DNA of 10,114 bases from Faecalicoccus sp. (GTDB taxonomy: Bacteria; Bacillota_I; Bacilli_A; Erysipelotrichales; Erysipelotrichaceae). Every line of letters begins with the position of its first letter. Within the stretch, counting starts at the first letter, position 1. Below the pieces are notes generated by a model, which saw only the letters and a program-made list of their open reading frames with translations, did not search any database and was not told where the DNA came from. The DNA is taken from assembly GCA_017941505.1 (NCBI GenBank), contig JAGAWH010000149.1, forward strand, positions 1 to 10,114, read 5' to 3'. The translations under genes and the position numbers were made by a program. Below, in pieces: positions 1-8,152 of this stretch.

Positions 1-780
1 TATCTCTTTTTAAATTTGGACATGATGCTGGTTCGGCTGCAATGATTCGATAATCCTTTTCACTTCTTAATTCTTCACCCATAAATGGTGCAATCAAACC
101 ACCAAGATTTGATCCTCCTCCGGAACAGCCGATAATTTTATCTGATTCAATTCGCTTCCTAAGACATAACGATATCCTTCTTTAGTGACAGCGGATTCTA
201 CCGCTTCGAAAATAGCACATCCCAAACTTCCACAGGTTCCCGGATATTCCTTTAAAATTTGTCTTCCGGCTTTTGTGGTATTGGAAGGAGAAGGAATAAC
301 AGTAGCATTATAAGTACGCATTACTTCTCTGCGAAATGGTTTTTGCCCATAGGAATCTTTTACCATATATACAATATAATCCAGATCAAAATATGAACAT
401 GCCATAGATAGTGCTGTTCCCCATAGGCCGGCATCGGTTTCCGTTGTTACGCCTTTTAATCCTTTTTTTAGCATAGCATGCTTGTGCAAGAGCTGAATTC
501 AATTTATGACTTTCATTCGTATTATTTCCTTCAAATTTATAATAAATATGCACCGGTTTTCCTTATACTTTTTTTCAATCGATATGCACGATATAAAGGG
601 GAAGGGCGGAAGGTTTTATAGTATTCCTTAATTTCCTGCGGAATATCAAAATACGGTGTATCATTATCCAATTCTTGTTTTACCAGATCATCACAAAATA
701 CTTGGATCAGATCTTCATATTCACAAGGTCTTCTTGTAGTCGGATTGAGCAAAGGAGCCGATTTTCTTTTTTCCTGTTCT
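1..780 (-). pseudogene. Decayed TrpB2-type tryptophan synthase beta chain, broken, runs off left edge
   Basis: The family is a PLP enzyme that joins indole and serine to make tryptophan. Family landmarks appear in order but in different frames. APLLNP and RPSPLYRAYRLKK (about 766-570) are in one frame. IYYKFEGNN and SHKLN, with the PLP lysine codon at 505-503, are in a second. TTETDAGLWGTALSMA through VLGSELNQ (about 462-142) is in a third. The PLP-phosphate loop CSGGGSN (127-107) and AAEPASCPNL are in a fourth register. The lesions I see are: no N-terminal 30-40 codons, with an in-frame TAA at 783-781 just upstream; a net +1 shift near the A4 run at 560-557; another at the A7 run at 469-463; and a gap of roughly 25 codons plus a frame change near 144-136. 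The conserved GAGQ turn reads DAGL. There is no usable ATG or Shine-Dalgarno site. Identification as TrpB2 rather than classical TrpB rests on the RPSPLYRA and LNQ-type motifs. The decay is seen directly; the gap size is estimated from family knowledge. Confidence 0.88.
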
Positions 781-834
781 TAAAAAATAAAGAGAACTTT
801 TATCCCTTATATTATCCTGGGAAAAAGCTAACTT
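781..834 (-). terminator. Attenuator-type terminator of the short T-box leader
   Basis: On the minus strand CTTTTTCCC (827-819) pairs with GGGATAAAAG (807-798) with one bulged base, extended by weaker pairs, and TTTATTTTTT follows (791-782). It sits directly after the T-box core, where the regulatory terminator of a T-box leader belongs. The stem is imperfect and A/U-rich. Confidence 0.6.
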
Positions 835-906
835 CTGCGGTGCCACCATGCTTCCATTATTCATGGCTTTCTATCATTAATATCCTACATTACTATTCTT
901 CTTCTA
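781..906 (-). promoter_or_regulatory. Short T-box-like leader upstream of the trpB2 pseudogene
   Basis: The minus strand carries TGGTGGCACCGC (848-837), a near match to the T-box core GGTGGNACCGCG that binds the tRNA acceptor end. A terminator-like hairpin with a U-tract follows. A small hairpin CCAT/ATGG (866-854) precedes the core. The space between the likely start of transcription (about 906) and the core is only about 60 bases. That is too short for a normal Stem I with specifier loop and distal loop, and I could not identify a specifier codon. It is probably an internally deleted remnant of a leader that once sensed tRNA, plausibly tRNA-Trp given the downstream gene. The amino-acid assignment is inference. 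Confidence 0.6.
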
Positions 907-912
907 CGATTT

Positions 913-918
913 ATTATA
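913..918 (-). promoter_or_regulatory. Candidate -10 box for the trpB2 leader
   Basis: A perfect TATAAT lies on the minus strand just past the serS terminator. No good -35 hexamer is visible at 16-18 bases (only T-rich sequence), so this is a weak call made mainly from its position ahead of the T-box-like leader. Confidence 0.4.
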
Positions 919-933
919 TTTATGTTAATTATC

Positions 934-966
934 ACAAAAAAGAAAAGAGCGGTTCTGCCGCTCTTT
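934..966 (-). terminator. Rho-independent terminator after serS
   Basis: A perfect 9-base-pair stem, AAAGAGCGG (958-966 read on the minus strand) with CCGCTCTTT (952-944), has a 5-base loop and is followed on the minus strand by TTCTTTTTT. It begins seven bases beyond the serS stop codon. The plus-strand side lacks an equally good U-tract, so it works for the minus strand. Confidence 0.93.
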
Positions 967-972
967 CTCTTA

Positions 973-2253
973 TTATCCTATTTTTTTCATTCCGCCCATA
1001 TAAGGCTGTAATTTTTCTGGAATAGTTATTGTTCCGTCTTTCTGTAAATTGTTTTCCAGGAATGCAATAAGCATTCTCGGTGGTGCAACACATGTATTAT
1101 TTAATGTATGCGCAAAATATTTATTTCCTTTGCTGTCTTTTACACGGATTCGTAAACGCCGTGCCTGCGCATCTGTCAGATTGGAGCAACTTCCAACCTC
1201 AAAATATTTCTTTTGTCTTGGAGACCAGGCTTCAACATCAACAGATTTACATTTCAGATCCGCTAAATCTCCTGAACAACATTCTAATGTACGAACTGGT
1301 ATATCCAGAGAACGGAAGAATTCTACAGTATTCATATACAATTTCACAAACCATTCACGGCTTTCTTCCGGTTTACATACAACGATCATTTCCTGTTTTT
1401 CAAACTGATGAATTCGATATATACCACGTTCTTCAATACCATGAGCTCCTTTTTCTTTTCGGAAACAAGGAGAATAAGATGTATACGTATATGGCAGATC
1501 CTTTTCATCCAGAATCGTATCAATGAATTTACCAATCATTGAATGTTCACTGGTACCAATCAAATATAGATCCTCGCCTTCAATTTTATACATCATGCCA
1601 TCCATTTCTTCAAATGACATAACACCGTCTACAACGGCACTACGGATCATAAATGGAGGAATGACATAAGTAAATCCTTTATTGATCATAAAATCCCTGG
1701 CATAACTCAAAATAGCAGAATGCAGACGAGCAATATCTCCCATCAGATAGTAAAAGCCGTTTCCAGCCACTTTTCTTGCACTATCCATATCGATACCTGA
1801 ATATCTTTCAATTAATTCCGTATGATAAGGAATTTCAAAATCAGGAACAATTGGTTCTCCGAATTTTTCCAATTCAACATTTTCGCTATCGTCTTTTCCA
1901 ATTGGAACTGTATCATCAATGATATTAGGAATAGCCATCATCTTTTTACGAACTTTATTTCTTAGTTCATCTTCTTTTTCTTCCATGACAGATAACTCTT
2001 TCGCAATATCAGCTACTTTTTGTTTAACAAGATTTGCTTCTTCTTTTTTTCCTTGTTTCATCAAGCCGCCGATCTCTTTGGAAATTCTCTTTCTTTGTCC
2101 TCGTAGATCGTCCGCAGCTTGTTGTAGTCTACGAAGTTCTTTATCTTCTTCTAATACTTCATCAACTAAATGCAGCTTTTGATCTTGAAATTTCTTTTTC
2201 ATATTTTCTTTCACAAGATCCGGATTTTCACGCACAAATTTCATATCCAACAT
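973..2253 (-). CDS. serS: Seryl-tRNA synthetase (class II)
   Basis: Charges tRNA-Ser with serine in the cytoplasm, using ATP. The product has 426 residues, normal for the family. Residues 1-105 are a charged, Lys/Glu-rich helical arm, the coiled coil that grips the long variable arm of tRNA-Ser. The catalytic core follows: TSEHS near 234-238, motif 2 FRKEKGAHG at 264-272 with the ATP-binding arginine, RIHQFEKQEM at 280-289, and motif 3 APPRMLIAFLENN at 390-402 with its arginine at 393. ATG is chosen because AAAGGAGG lies at 2269-2262, eight bases upstream. It is monocistronic, with its own promoter and T-box leader upstream and a strong terminator downstream. TSEH, GAHG and APPR differ from the Bacillus-type TAEV, GAAG and AVGR, placing it in another SerRS subgroup (see findings). 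Function is secure; subgroup is from memory of family alignments. Confidence 0.97.
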   Translation of the reverse strand: MLDMKFVRENPDLVKENMKKKFQDQKLHLVDEVLEEDKELRRLQQAADDLRGQRKRISKEIGGLMKQGKKEEANLVKQKVADIAKELSVMEEKEDELRNKVRKKMMAIPNIIDDTVPIGKDDSENVELEKFGEPIVPDFEIPYHTELIERYSGIDMDSARKVAGNGFYYLMGDIARLHSAILSYARDFMINKGFTYVIPPFMIRSAVVDGVMSFEEMDGMMYKIEGEDLYLIGTSEHSMIGKFIDTILDEKDLPYTYTSYSPCFRKEKGAHGIEERGIYRIHQFEKQEMIVVCKPEESREWFVKLYMNTVEFFRSLDIPVRTLECCSGDLADLKCKSVDVEAWSPRQKKYFEVGSCSNLTDAQARRLRIRVKDSKGNKYFAHTLNNTCVAPPRMLIAFLENNLQKDGTITIPEKLQPYMGGMKKIG

Positions 2254-2275
2254 ATTTGTTTCCTCCTTTTACCAT

Positions 2276-2310
2276 AAAAAAAAGACATTCCTCCAAAAGG
2301 GACGATGTCT
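2276..2310 (-). terminator. Regulated terminator of the serS T-box
   Basis: On the minus strand AGACAT (2310-2305) pairs with ATGTCT (2288-2283), and the inner TCC/GGA adds pairs. Eight T residues follow (2283-2276). It shares CCCTT with the antiterminator, so the two folds exclude each other. Confidence 0.9.
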
Positions 2311-2495
2311 CGCGGTGCCACCCTTCTTATCTTAAACAAGATCTCTCAACATGATAACGGTATGTACCGAATCGAACTACTATAATTCATTCAATTGCTC
2401 AAAGGTGCTTTTCAATAAATCAATGCGATATTCTCACCAGCCATATCGTCTCTGTTTTCATACAATCTATTTACTTTTCCTTCTCAACGCATTCC
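2276..2495 (-). promoter_or_regulatory. T-box leader of serS, specifier AGC (serine)
   Basis: A full T-box riboswitch. The Stem I base pairs TTG/AGG (2487-2479) with CCT/CAA (2405-2395), with a kink-turn-like GA-rich asymmetry. The specifier loop has AGTA on its 5' side (2475-2472) and GAAA-AGC-A on its 3' side, putting the serine codon AGC at 2409-2407. The helix above is AATAGAT/ATTTATT. The distal hairpin GATAT...ATATC (2447-2427) holds the usual GCTGGTGAGAA loop. Two more hairpins follow, CGGTA/TACCG and ATCTT/AAGAT. The T-box core AAGGGTGGCACCGCG is at 2325-2311, and AAGGG can pair with CCCTT (2301-2297) as antiterminator. Uncharged tRNA-Ser (GCU) should stabilise the antiterminator and switch serS on. 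Confidence 0.93.
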
Positions 2496-2500
2496 ATTAT

Positions 2501-2529
2501 TTTATACCATTCTTTGCCGTTTTCTGCAA
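2501..2529 (-). promoter_or_regulatory. Promoter of the serS leader
   Basis: TTGCAG (2529-2524), an exact 17-base spacer, and TATAAA (2506-2501) preceded by TGG, an extended -10 element. A start near 2495 would fall immediately before the base of Stem I of the T-box, which supports the call. Confidence 0.75.
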
Positions 2530-2610
2530 TATTAATTCAAATAAAGACTCAAATAGGATATTCATATTTTCATTCCTATCCGTATAATTCTGATTAATCA
2601 TATGATTATA

Positions 2611-2637
2611 AAAGAAAAAGGATGATTTTACTCATCC
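2611..2637 (-). terminator. Rho-independent terminator of the gyrase operon, overlapping the gyrA stop codon
   Basis: GGATGA (2637-2632) pairs with TCATCC (2625-2620) around a 6-base loop, then CTTTTTCTTTT follows on the minus strand. The gyrA stop TAA (2630-2628) lies within the loop, so the 5' arm of the stem is also the last coding sequence of gyrA. Confidence 0.88.
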
Positions 2638-5078
2638 TCTATCTGTTCTTCATGATCTACCAAGGTAATTCGATTTACTTTTGCATCTTCTGTCAAATTG
2701 ATCAAGCGAACTCCTTGTGTATTTCTTCCGTAAATACCAATATCACTGATCGGCGTACGGATCATAATACCGGAAGTTGATACGATCATTAAATCTTCAT
2801 TTCCCTGGACAGCGCGTACTATCATCAACTGGCCGGTTTTTTCCGTGACATTCATAGTACTTACACCTTTTTTTCCACGAGATGTTAATCGATAGCTTTG
2901 AATATCGCTTCGTTTTCCATATCCATTCTCAGATACGGATAACAGTGTATCACCGTCACTGGAAATGGATAATCCAACAATGTGACCATCTTCCACATTC
3001 ATTCCTTTGACACCGGCAGCTGTTCGTCCCATCACACGAATCTCATTTTCTTTGAATCGAACAACACGTCCGTTGGAAGATCCAATCAATATCTCATCAT
3101 CTCCATGTGTCGCTTTTACAAAGAACAATTCATCGTTATCTTTCAGATGAATGGCAATCTTTCCGTTTTTATTGATTCGATCAAAATCAGATAAATCCGT
3201 TTTCTTTACAACACCGAATTTGGTCGCAAACAGTAAATATTTATAATCGTTTTCCTGTGGGATTCCCAGCATTGTAGTTACATTCTCATCTTTATCCAGA
3301 GAAATTAAATTGACGATTGGCAGTCCTTTGGAAATTCTCGAAGCATTTGGTACATTATATCCTTTGATCCGATATACCTTACCTTTATTAGTAAATAACA
3401 ACAGATGATCGTGTGTTGACATGGTAATCATCGTATGAATAGAATCTTCATCATTTAGTGTCAAAGATTTAATGCCTCTTCCTCCACGGTTTTGTGCCCG
3501 ATATGTATCCACAGGTGTCCTTTTGATATAACCGGAAGTTGTCAGGATCAAGATAACATCTTCTCTAGGGATCAGATCCTCGTCATCCATATCTACATAA
3601 GAATCAGATATTTCTGTTCGACGTTCATCTCCATATTTATCATTGATTTCTGTCAAGTCATCACGGATGATCTGCAGAACGCGATCATGATTTGCTAAAA
3701 TATCTTGATAATCGGCAATTTTCAATAAAACTTCCTGATACTCTTTTTCAATCTTATCAATTTCCAATCCGGATAATCTTCTTAACTGCATTGCTAATAT
3801 TGCACGCGCTTGAATTTCACTAAAGCCGAATTTTTCACATAACTCAGCATTTAAACCAGCTTCATCTTTATGTGATGAACGAATCGTGTGGATAACTTCA
3901 TCCAGATGGTCGAACGCAATGCGGAATCCTTCCAAAATGTGAGCACGATCTTGTGCTTTCTTTAAATCAAACTTTGTTTTTCTTACAACGACTTCTGTCT
4001 GGAAATCAATATAATCTGTAATAATATCTTTTAAAGGTAATTGCCTTGGTCTTCCATTTTCCAATGCCAGCATATTAATACCGAAACTAGACTGCAGTGG
4101 CGTTAATCGGAACAATTGATTTAAAATAACGTCTTCCTGCGCATCCTTTTTCAGTTCCATGACAATTCGGATACCTTCCCGGTTACTTTCATCATTTAAA
4201 TAAGTAATTCCTTGAATTTCCTTATCGTTGATCAAAGAAGCCATCTTGGTAATCAAATTTGCTTTATTGATGGCATATGGAATTTCGTAAAAAATAATTC
4301 TTTTCTTACCATTATCCAATTCTTCAATACGGTATTTCGAACGGATCATGATCGAACCGCGTCCAGTCTCATATGCCTGACGAATTCCTTTTCTTCCCAG
4401 AATAATACCTCCGGTAGGAAAATCCGGTCCCTTAATAAATTCCATTAATTCAGGTACGGTAATATTCGGATCATCCATAACCGCAAAAATAGCCTGAATG
4501 GTTTCTGTCAAATTGTGCGGTGGCATATTGGTAGCCATTCCTACCGCAATCCCCATAGCTCCATTCACTAAAAGATTCGGAATACGACTTGGCAATACAA
4601 CCGGTTCTGTTTCTTCTCCATCATAGTTTTCAATAAAATCAACTGTATCTTTATTGATATCTTTCAACATTTCCATGGATATTTTTGACATTCTCGCTTC
4701 GGTATAACGCATAGCCGCAGCTCCATCTCCATCTAGAGATCCGAAATTTCCATGCCCGTCGATCAATGGATATCGATAAGAAAAATCCTGTGCCATACGA
4801 ACCATCGCATCATAAACAGCAACATCTCCATGAGGATGATATTTACCGATAACTTCACCGACAATACGTGCACTTTTCTTATGTGCTACATTCGCTGAAA
4901 TATTTAATTGATTCATCGCGTGAAGAATACGTCTATGTACTGGCTTTAAACCGTCCCTTACATCGGGAAGGGCACGTTGTACAATGACAGACATGGAATA
5001 GTCCAGAAAATCCTCACGGACTTCTTTCGATATTTCAACTTCTTCTACGACATCATACTTTTTATTTTCATCGGACAT
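2628..5078 (-). CDS. gyrA: DNA gyrase subunit A
   Basis: With GyrB forms the A2B2 enzyme that introduces negative supercoils using ATP; GyrA cuts and rejoins DNA. The product has 816 residues, typical. The N-terminal breakage-reunion domain shows the quinolone-pocket region [12 protein letters not shown] (79-90) and the catalytic tyrosine Y125 in AAAMRYTE. The C-terminal half is the DNA-wrapping beta-pinwheel, with repeated blades such as [11 protein letters not shown] and [12 protein letters not shown] and a GyrA-box QNRGGRG at 529-535 (E. coli QRRGGKG). This box, with the acidic tail HEEQIEDE, marks it as GyrA rather than ParC. ATG is supported by AGGAGG (5089-5084) five bases upstream. It lies 12 bases after gyrB and is last in the operon. 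The residue matching E. coli Ser83 is Val86, and Asp87 is kept as Asp90. Confidence 0.98.
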   Translation of the reverse strand: MSDENKKYDVVEEVEISKEVREDFLDYSMSVIVQRALPDVRDGLKPVHRRILHAMNQLNISANVAHKKSARIVGEVIGKYHPHGDVAVYDAMVRMAQDFSYRYPLIDGHGNFGSLDGDGAAAMRYTEARMSKISMEMLKDINKDTVDFIENYDGEETEPVVLPSRIPNLLVNGAMGIAVGMATNMPPHNLTETIQAIFAVMDDPNITVPELMEFIKGPDFPTGGIILGRKGIRQAYETGRGSIMIRSKYRIEELDNGKKRIIFYEIPYAINKANLITKMASLINDKEIQGITYLNDESNREGIRIVMELKKDAQEDVILNQLFRLTPLQSSFGINMLALENGRPRQLPLKDIITDYIDFQTEVVVRKTKFDLKKAQDRAHILEGFRIAFDHLDEVIHTIRSSHKDEAGLNAELCEKFGFSEIQARAILAMQLRRLSGLEIDKIEKEYQEVLLKIADYQDILANHDRVLQIIRDDLTEINDKYGDERRTEISDSYVDMDDEDLIPREDVILILTTSGYIKRTPVDTYRAQNRGGRGIKSLTLNDEDSIHTMITMSTHDHLLLFTNKGKVYRIKGYNVPNASRISKGLPIVNLISLDKDENVTTMLGIPQENDYKYLLFATKFGVVKKTDLSDFDRINKNGKIAIHLKDNDELFFVKATHGDDEILIGSSNGRVVRFKENEIRVMGRTAAGVKGMNVEDGHIVGLSISSDGDTLLSVSENGYGKRSDIQSYRLTSRGKKGVSTMNVTEKTGQLMIVRAVQGNEDLMIVSTSGIMIRTPISDIGIYGRNTQGVRLINLTEDAKVNRITLVDHEEQIEDE

Positions 5079-5090
5079 AATGACCTCCTG

Positions 5091-7058
5091 TTAATAATCA
5101 AGATTTGCATATACTGCATTTTCTTGAATAAATTCTCTACGAGGATCGACTTGTTCTCCCATTAATAACTCAAATGTGCTGTCAGCATATTCAGCATCAG
5201 CAATCGTCACTCTTTTCAAAATTCGGTTTTTCGGATCCATTGTGGTTTCCCATAGCTGTTCCGCATCCATTTCTCCCAAACCTTTATATCGCTGCACTTT
5301 ATATCCATCTTTCAATTCATTACGGATGGCATCCATCTCCTGTTCTTTATAGGCGTACATGATCTTTTTTCCTTTTTGTACTTTATAAAGAGGAGGCTGG
5401 GCAATATATACGTATCCTTGTTCAATGACCGGTTTCATATAACGATATAAGAATGTCAGCATTAATGTTGCAATATGAGCACCATCCACATCGGCATCGG
5501 TCATGATAACAATTTTATGATAGCGTAATTTAGAAACATCCACCTCATCTTTGATACCACAACCAAAGGCAGTGATCATACTGCGAATTTCTGCATTATC
5601 AAAGATTCTATGTTCCCTGGCTTTTTCTACATTAATGATCTTTCCACGTAAAGGAAGAATTGCTTGTGTTTTAGCATCGCGCCCTTGTTTGGCGGATCCA
5701 CCGGCAGAATTACCCTCGACGATATATATTTCACATTCGCTTGCATCTTTACTGGAACAATCTGTCAGTTTTCCCGGTAAAGAGGAAATGCCATCCAATG
5801 CGGATTTTCTTCTTGTCAATTCACGTGCTTTCTTAGCAGCTAATCGTGCTTTGGATGCTAGAGAAGCCTTATCAATAATCGCTTTGGCCGCATCTGGATT
5901 CTCTAAAAAATAGCGTTGCAGATGATTGCCGACAATACCGGAAACTATCTTTCGCACTTCACTGTTTCCTAATTTTGTCTTTGTCTGGCCTTCATACTGT
6001 GGATTTGGATGCTTGACGGAGATAATGCATACAATTCCTTCTTTTACATCATCCTGAGTCAATGTCTCATCTTTTTTTAGCATATTATGCTCTTTGGCAT
6101 ATTGATTGATAACACGTGTTAAAGCCATACGGAATCCATCTTCATGGAATCCACCTTCGTGTGTATGAATATTGTTACAGAAAGAATAAATATTTGTCTG
6201 ATAACCGTCATTATACTGTAAAGCAACTTCAGCCAGAATATTATCTACCAATCCTTCACAATAAATCACTTCATCATTAATTTTTGAACGATTCTTGTTC
6301 AGATAACGGACATATTCAATAATTCCTCCTTCATAACAATAATCTTTATGAATTTCCGGATCTGTTCGTTTATCTGTTAATGTCAATCGGATCTTTTTAT
6401 TTAAAAAAGCCAGCTGACGAATACGTGTATTCAAGGTTTCAAAATCATACGTCGTTGTTTCTGTAAAAATAGTCGGATCCGCTTTAAATCGAACCAGTGT
6501 TCCTGTTTCTTCGGTTTTTCCGATGACTTTTAATGGTCCGGAAGCCTGACCACCATTTTCAAATAATATAGAATAGATTTTTCCATCCTGATATACATTG
6601 ACTTCCATCCATTCGCTTAATGCATTGACAACACTGGCACCAACACCATGCAAACCACCAGAAACCTTATATGCACCACCACCGAATTTACCACCGGCAT
6701 GCAAAACCGTCATGATCGTTTCTACCGCACTAACGCCTGTTTTTTCATGAATGCCGACCGGCATACCTCGTCCGTTATCGCGAACCGCAATAATATCACC
6801 AGGTTCAATAACTACATCAATCCGATCTGCAAATCCAGCCAATGCTTCATCGATTCCATTATCAACAATTTCCCATACCAGATGATGCAAACCACGGGCA
6901 CTTGTAGAACCGATATACATGCCTGGACGAAGACGTACAGCTTCCAGCCCTTCCAAAACCTGGATATCGTCGGCTGTATACGAATGTTCGACTGCTGTGG
7001 CTTCATTTTCCAGCGTTTCAAATTCCTGTATTTCTTTATTCAATTCTTCCTGACTCAT
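5091..7058 (-). CDS. gyrB: DNA gyrase subunit B
   Basis: ATPase subunit of gyrase. The product has 655 residues, normal for the roughly 650-residue Gram-positive form without the large E. coli insertion. The N-terminal GHKL ATPase shows [10 protein letters not shown] (63-72, catalytic Glu63), DNGRGMP (94-100) and GGLHGVG (134-140). The Toprim domain shows [14 protein letters not shown] (448-461) and TDADVDG (520-526), the Mg-binding acidic cluster. The C-terminal tail has QRYKGLGEM (589-597), the GyrA contact region. The first 27 residues are an acidic extension before the conserved [12 protein letters not shown]. The frame is open further upstream, to 7124, but the ATG at 7058 is right: GGGAGG (7071-7066) sits seven bases away, and the extension would overlap recF with no family similarity. 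The start overlaps the recF stop by one base (TAATG), suggesting translational coupling. Asn450 replaces the Asp of the usual EGDSAGG. Confidence 0.98.
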   Translation of the reverse strand: MSQEELNKEIQEFETLENEATAVEHSYTADDIQVLEGLEAVRLRPGMYIGSTSARGLHHLVWEIVDNGIDEALAGFADRIDVVIEPGDIIAVRDNGRGMPVGIHEKTGVSAVETIMTVLHAGGKFGGGAYKVSGGLHGVGASVVNALSEWMEVNVYQDGKIYSILFENGGQASGPLKVIGKTEETGTLVRFKADPTIFTETTTYDFETLNTRIRQLAFLNKKIRLTLTDKRTDPEIHKDYCYEGGIIEYVRYLNKNRSKINDEVIYCEGLVDNILAEVALQYNDGYQTNIYSFCNNIHTHEGGFHEDGFRMALTRVINQYAKEHNMLKKDETLTQDDVKEGIVCIISVKHPNPQYEGQTKTKLGNSEVRKIVSGIVGNHLQRYFLENPDAAKAIIDKASLASKARLAAKKARELTRRKSALDGISSLPGKLTDCSSKDASECEIYIVEGNSAGGSAKQGRDAKTQAILPLRGKIINVEKAREHRIFDNAEIRSMITAFGCGIKDEVDVSKLRYHKIVIMTDADVDGAHIATLMLTFLYRYMKPVIEQGYVYIAQPPLYKVQKGKKIMYAYKEQEMDAIRNELKDGYKVQRYKGLGEMDAEQLWETTMDPKNRILKRVTIADAEYADSTFELLMGEQVDPRREFIQENAVYANLDY

Positions 7059-8152
7059 TAGAAAGCCTCCCTTATCATTCCATTTTCGACCATATACAAA
7101 TGATATGAACGATTCATAAACCATTCTTTTTTTACAGGTTCGGTTGTCGTAATAAAAATTTGCATAGAATCCGGTAAATTTTGTATCAATGATCGTTTTC
7201 TTTCGTTATCCAATTCACTGAATACATCATCCAGCAATAAAATCGGATATTGATGGCTCTTATCTTTGATAATATCTGCCAGTCCTAGTTTTAAAGCCAG
7301 TAAAAAACTTCTTTTCTGTCCCTGACTGGCAATTTCATAGACCGGCTTATCATTGAGAAGAAAGACAATGTCATCTTTATGAATGCCGGCCATTGTCTGC
7401 TTATAATACTTGTCTTTGGATTGATTCTTGTCATAAATGTCTTGTAATTGACTTTCCATATCCTCATTTATATCTACAAATGTCTTATAAACAGCACCAA
7501 TTTTTTCTTCTTTTTTTTCAAAAAAAGGATATAAATTTTGTGACTTTTCCATTAATTCTTTAATAAACTGCGACCTTTGTCCAATAATGACTAACTGATC
7601 CTTTATCATTTGATCTGTATAGGTCTTTAACAACACATCATCTACTTTATCCATTTTCAAAATTTGATTTCTTTCTTTTAATAAATTCTGATAATGAGAA
7701 AGCGTATATGTATACGTCTTTGATAATTTGATCAGTTCCATATCAATAAAATGTCGTCTGTTTCTTGGAGATTTTTGAAAAAGAATCATATCATCCGGAC
7801 AAAATAAAATAGCATTTACAATACCTACAAAATCCGAATACTTATTAACCGGATTCTGAAATCGGAATAGATGCTTTTTTTTATCTGTAACAATGATTTT
7901 TAAATCCTGGATTGTTTGATTGGATTCTACTTTCGCTTCTATCTGCATATAATCCTTATCCTGTTTTACCAGACTGGAAAGCTGTCCGGTACGAAAGGAG
8001 TGCAGATGACTTAAAAAATAAATGGATTCTATCAGATTTGTTTTTCCTTGTGCATTCTTTCCACATAAACAGTGAATGCTGCTGCTTTGAAAGGTGACAG
8101 AACAAGATTCATAGTTTCTGAAATTCTGTATATTCAGTTGATTCAAATTCAT
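7058..8152 (-). CDS. recF: DNA replication and repair protein RecF
   Basis: SMC/ABC-like ATPase that binds gapped DNA and, with RecO and RecR, helps load RecA at stalled forks and single-strand gaps. The product has 364 residues, normal for the family. The Walker A motif GKNAQGKT is at 31-38, following the typical start [11 protein letters not shown]. The ABC-type signature SQGQKR is at 276-281, and Walker [14 protein letters not shown] is at 303-315 with its D-loop. The start ATG overlaps the yaaA stop (ATGA), and the stop overlaps the gyrB ATG (TAATG), so all three are likely translated as a coupled set. Nothing lies between recF and gyrB, unlike Bacillus subtilis, where the small gene remB (yaaB) intervenes. 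All key motifs are intact. Confidence 0.97.
   Translation of the reverse strand: MNLNQLNIQNFRNYESCSVTFQSSSIHCLCGKNAQGKTNLIESIYFLSHLHSFRTGQLSSLVKQDKDYMQIEAKVESNQTIQDLKIIVTDKKKHLFRFQNPVNKYSDFVGIVNAILFCPDDMILFQKSPRNRRHFIDMELIKLSKTYTYTLSHYQNLLKERNQILKMDKVDDVLLKTYTDQMIKDQLVIIGQRSQFIKELMEKSQNLYPFFEKKEEKIGAVYKTFVDINEDMESQLQDIYDKNQSKDKYYKQTMAGIHKDDIVFLLNDKPVYEIASQGQKRSFLLALKLGLADIIKDKSHQYPILLLDDVFSELDNERKRSLIQNLPDSMQIFITTTEPVKKEWFMNRSYHLYMVENGMIREAF
7066..7073 (-). promoter_or_regulatory. Ribosome binding site that fixes the gyrB start
   Basis: AAGGGAGG at 7073-7066 lies within the last codons of recF, with a 7-base spacer to the gyrB ATG at 7058. It decides against the longer open frame beginning at 7124. 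Confidence 0.85.

Noticed and set aside
94..752. Two apparent short minus-strand genes (94-489 and 537-752) as independent proteins
   Set aside because: Both match successive parts of one TrpB2 protein, start at TTG codons without ribosome binding sites, and the family sequence continues between and beyond them in other frames. They are pieces of one pseudogene.
675..2587. Plus-strand open frames opposite the pseudogene, serS and its leader
   Set aside because: They lie antisense to well-supported genes or the T-box, have low-complexity Phe/Ser/Leu-rich translations typical of reverse-strand shadows, and lack good ribosome binding sites.
2605..2610. Minus-strand TATAAT at 2610-2605 as the serS promoter
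   Set aside because: Its -35 region would fall in the gyrA terminator U-tract, and the TTGCAG-17-TATAAA pair at 2529-2501 is better and sits right at the T-box start.
7059..7124. N-terminal extension of gyrB to 7124
   Set aside because: It overlaps recF in another frame, has no GyrB similarity, and a good ribosome binding site precedes the ATG at 7058.
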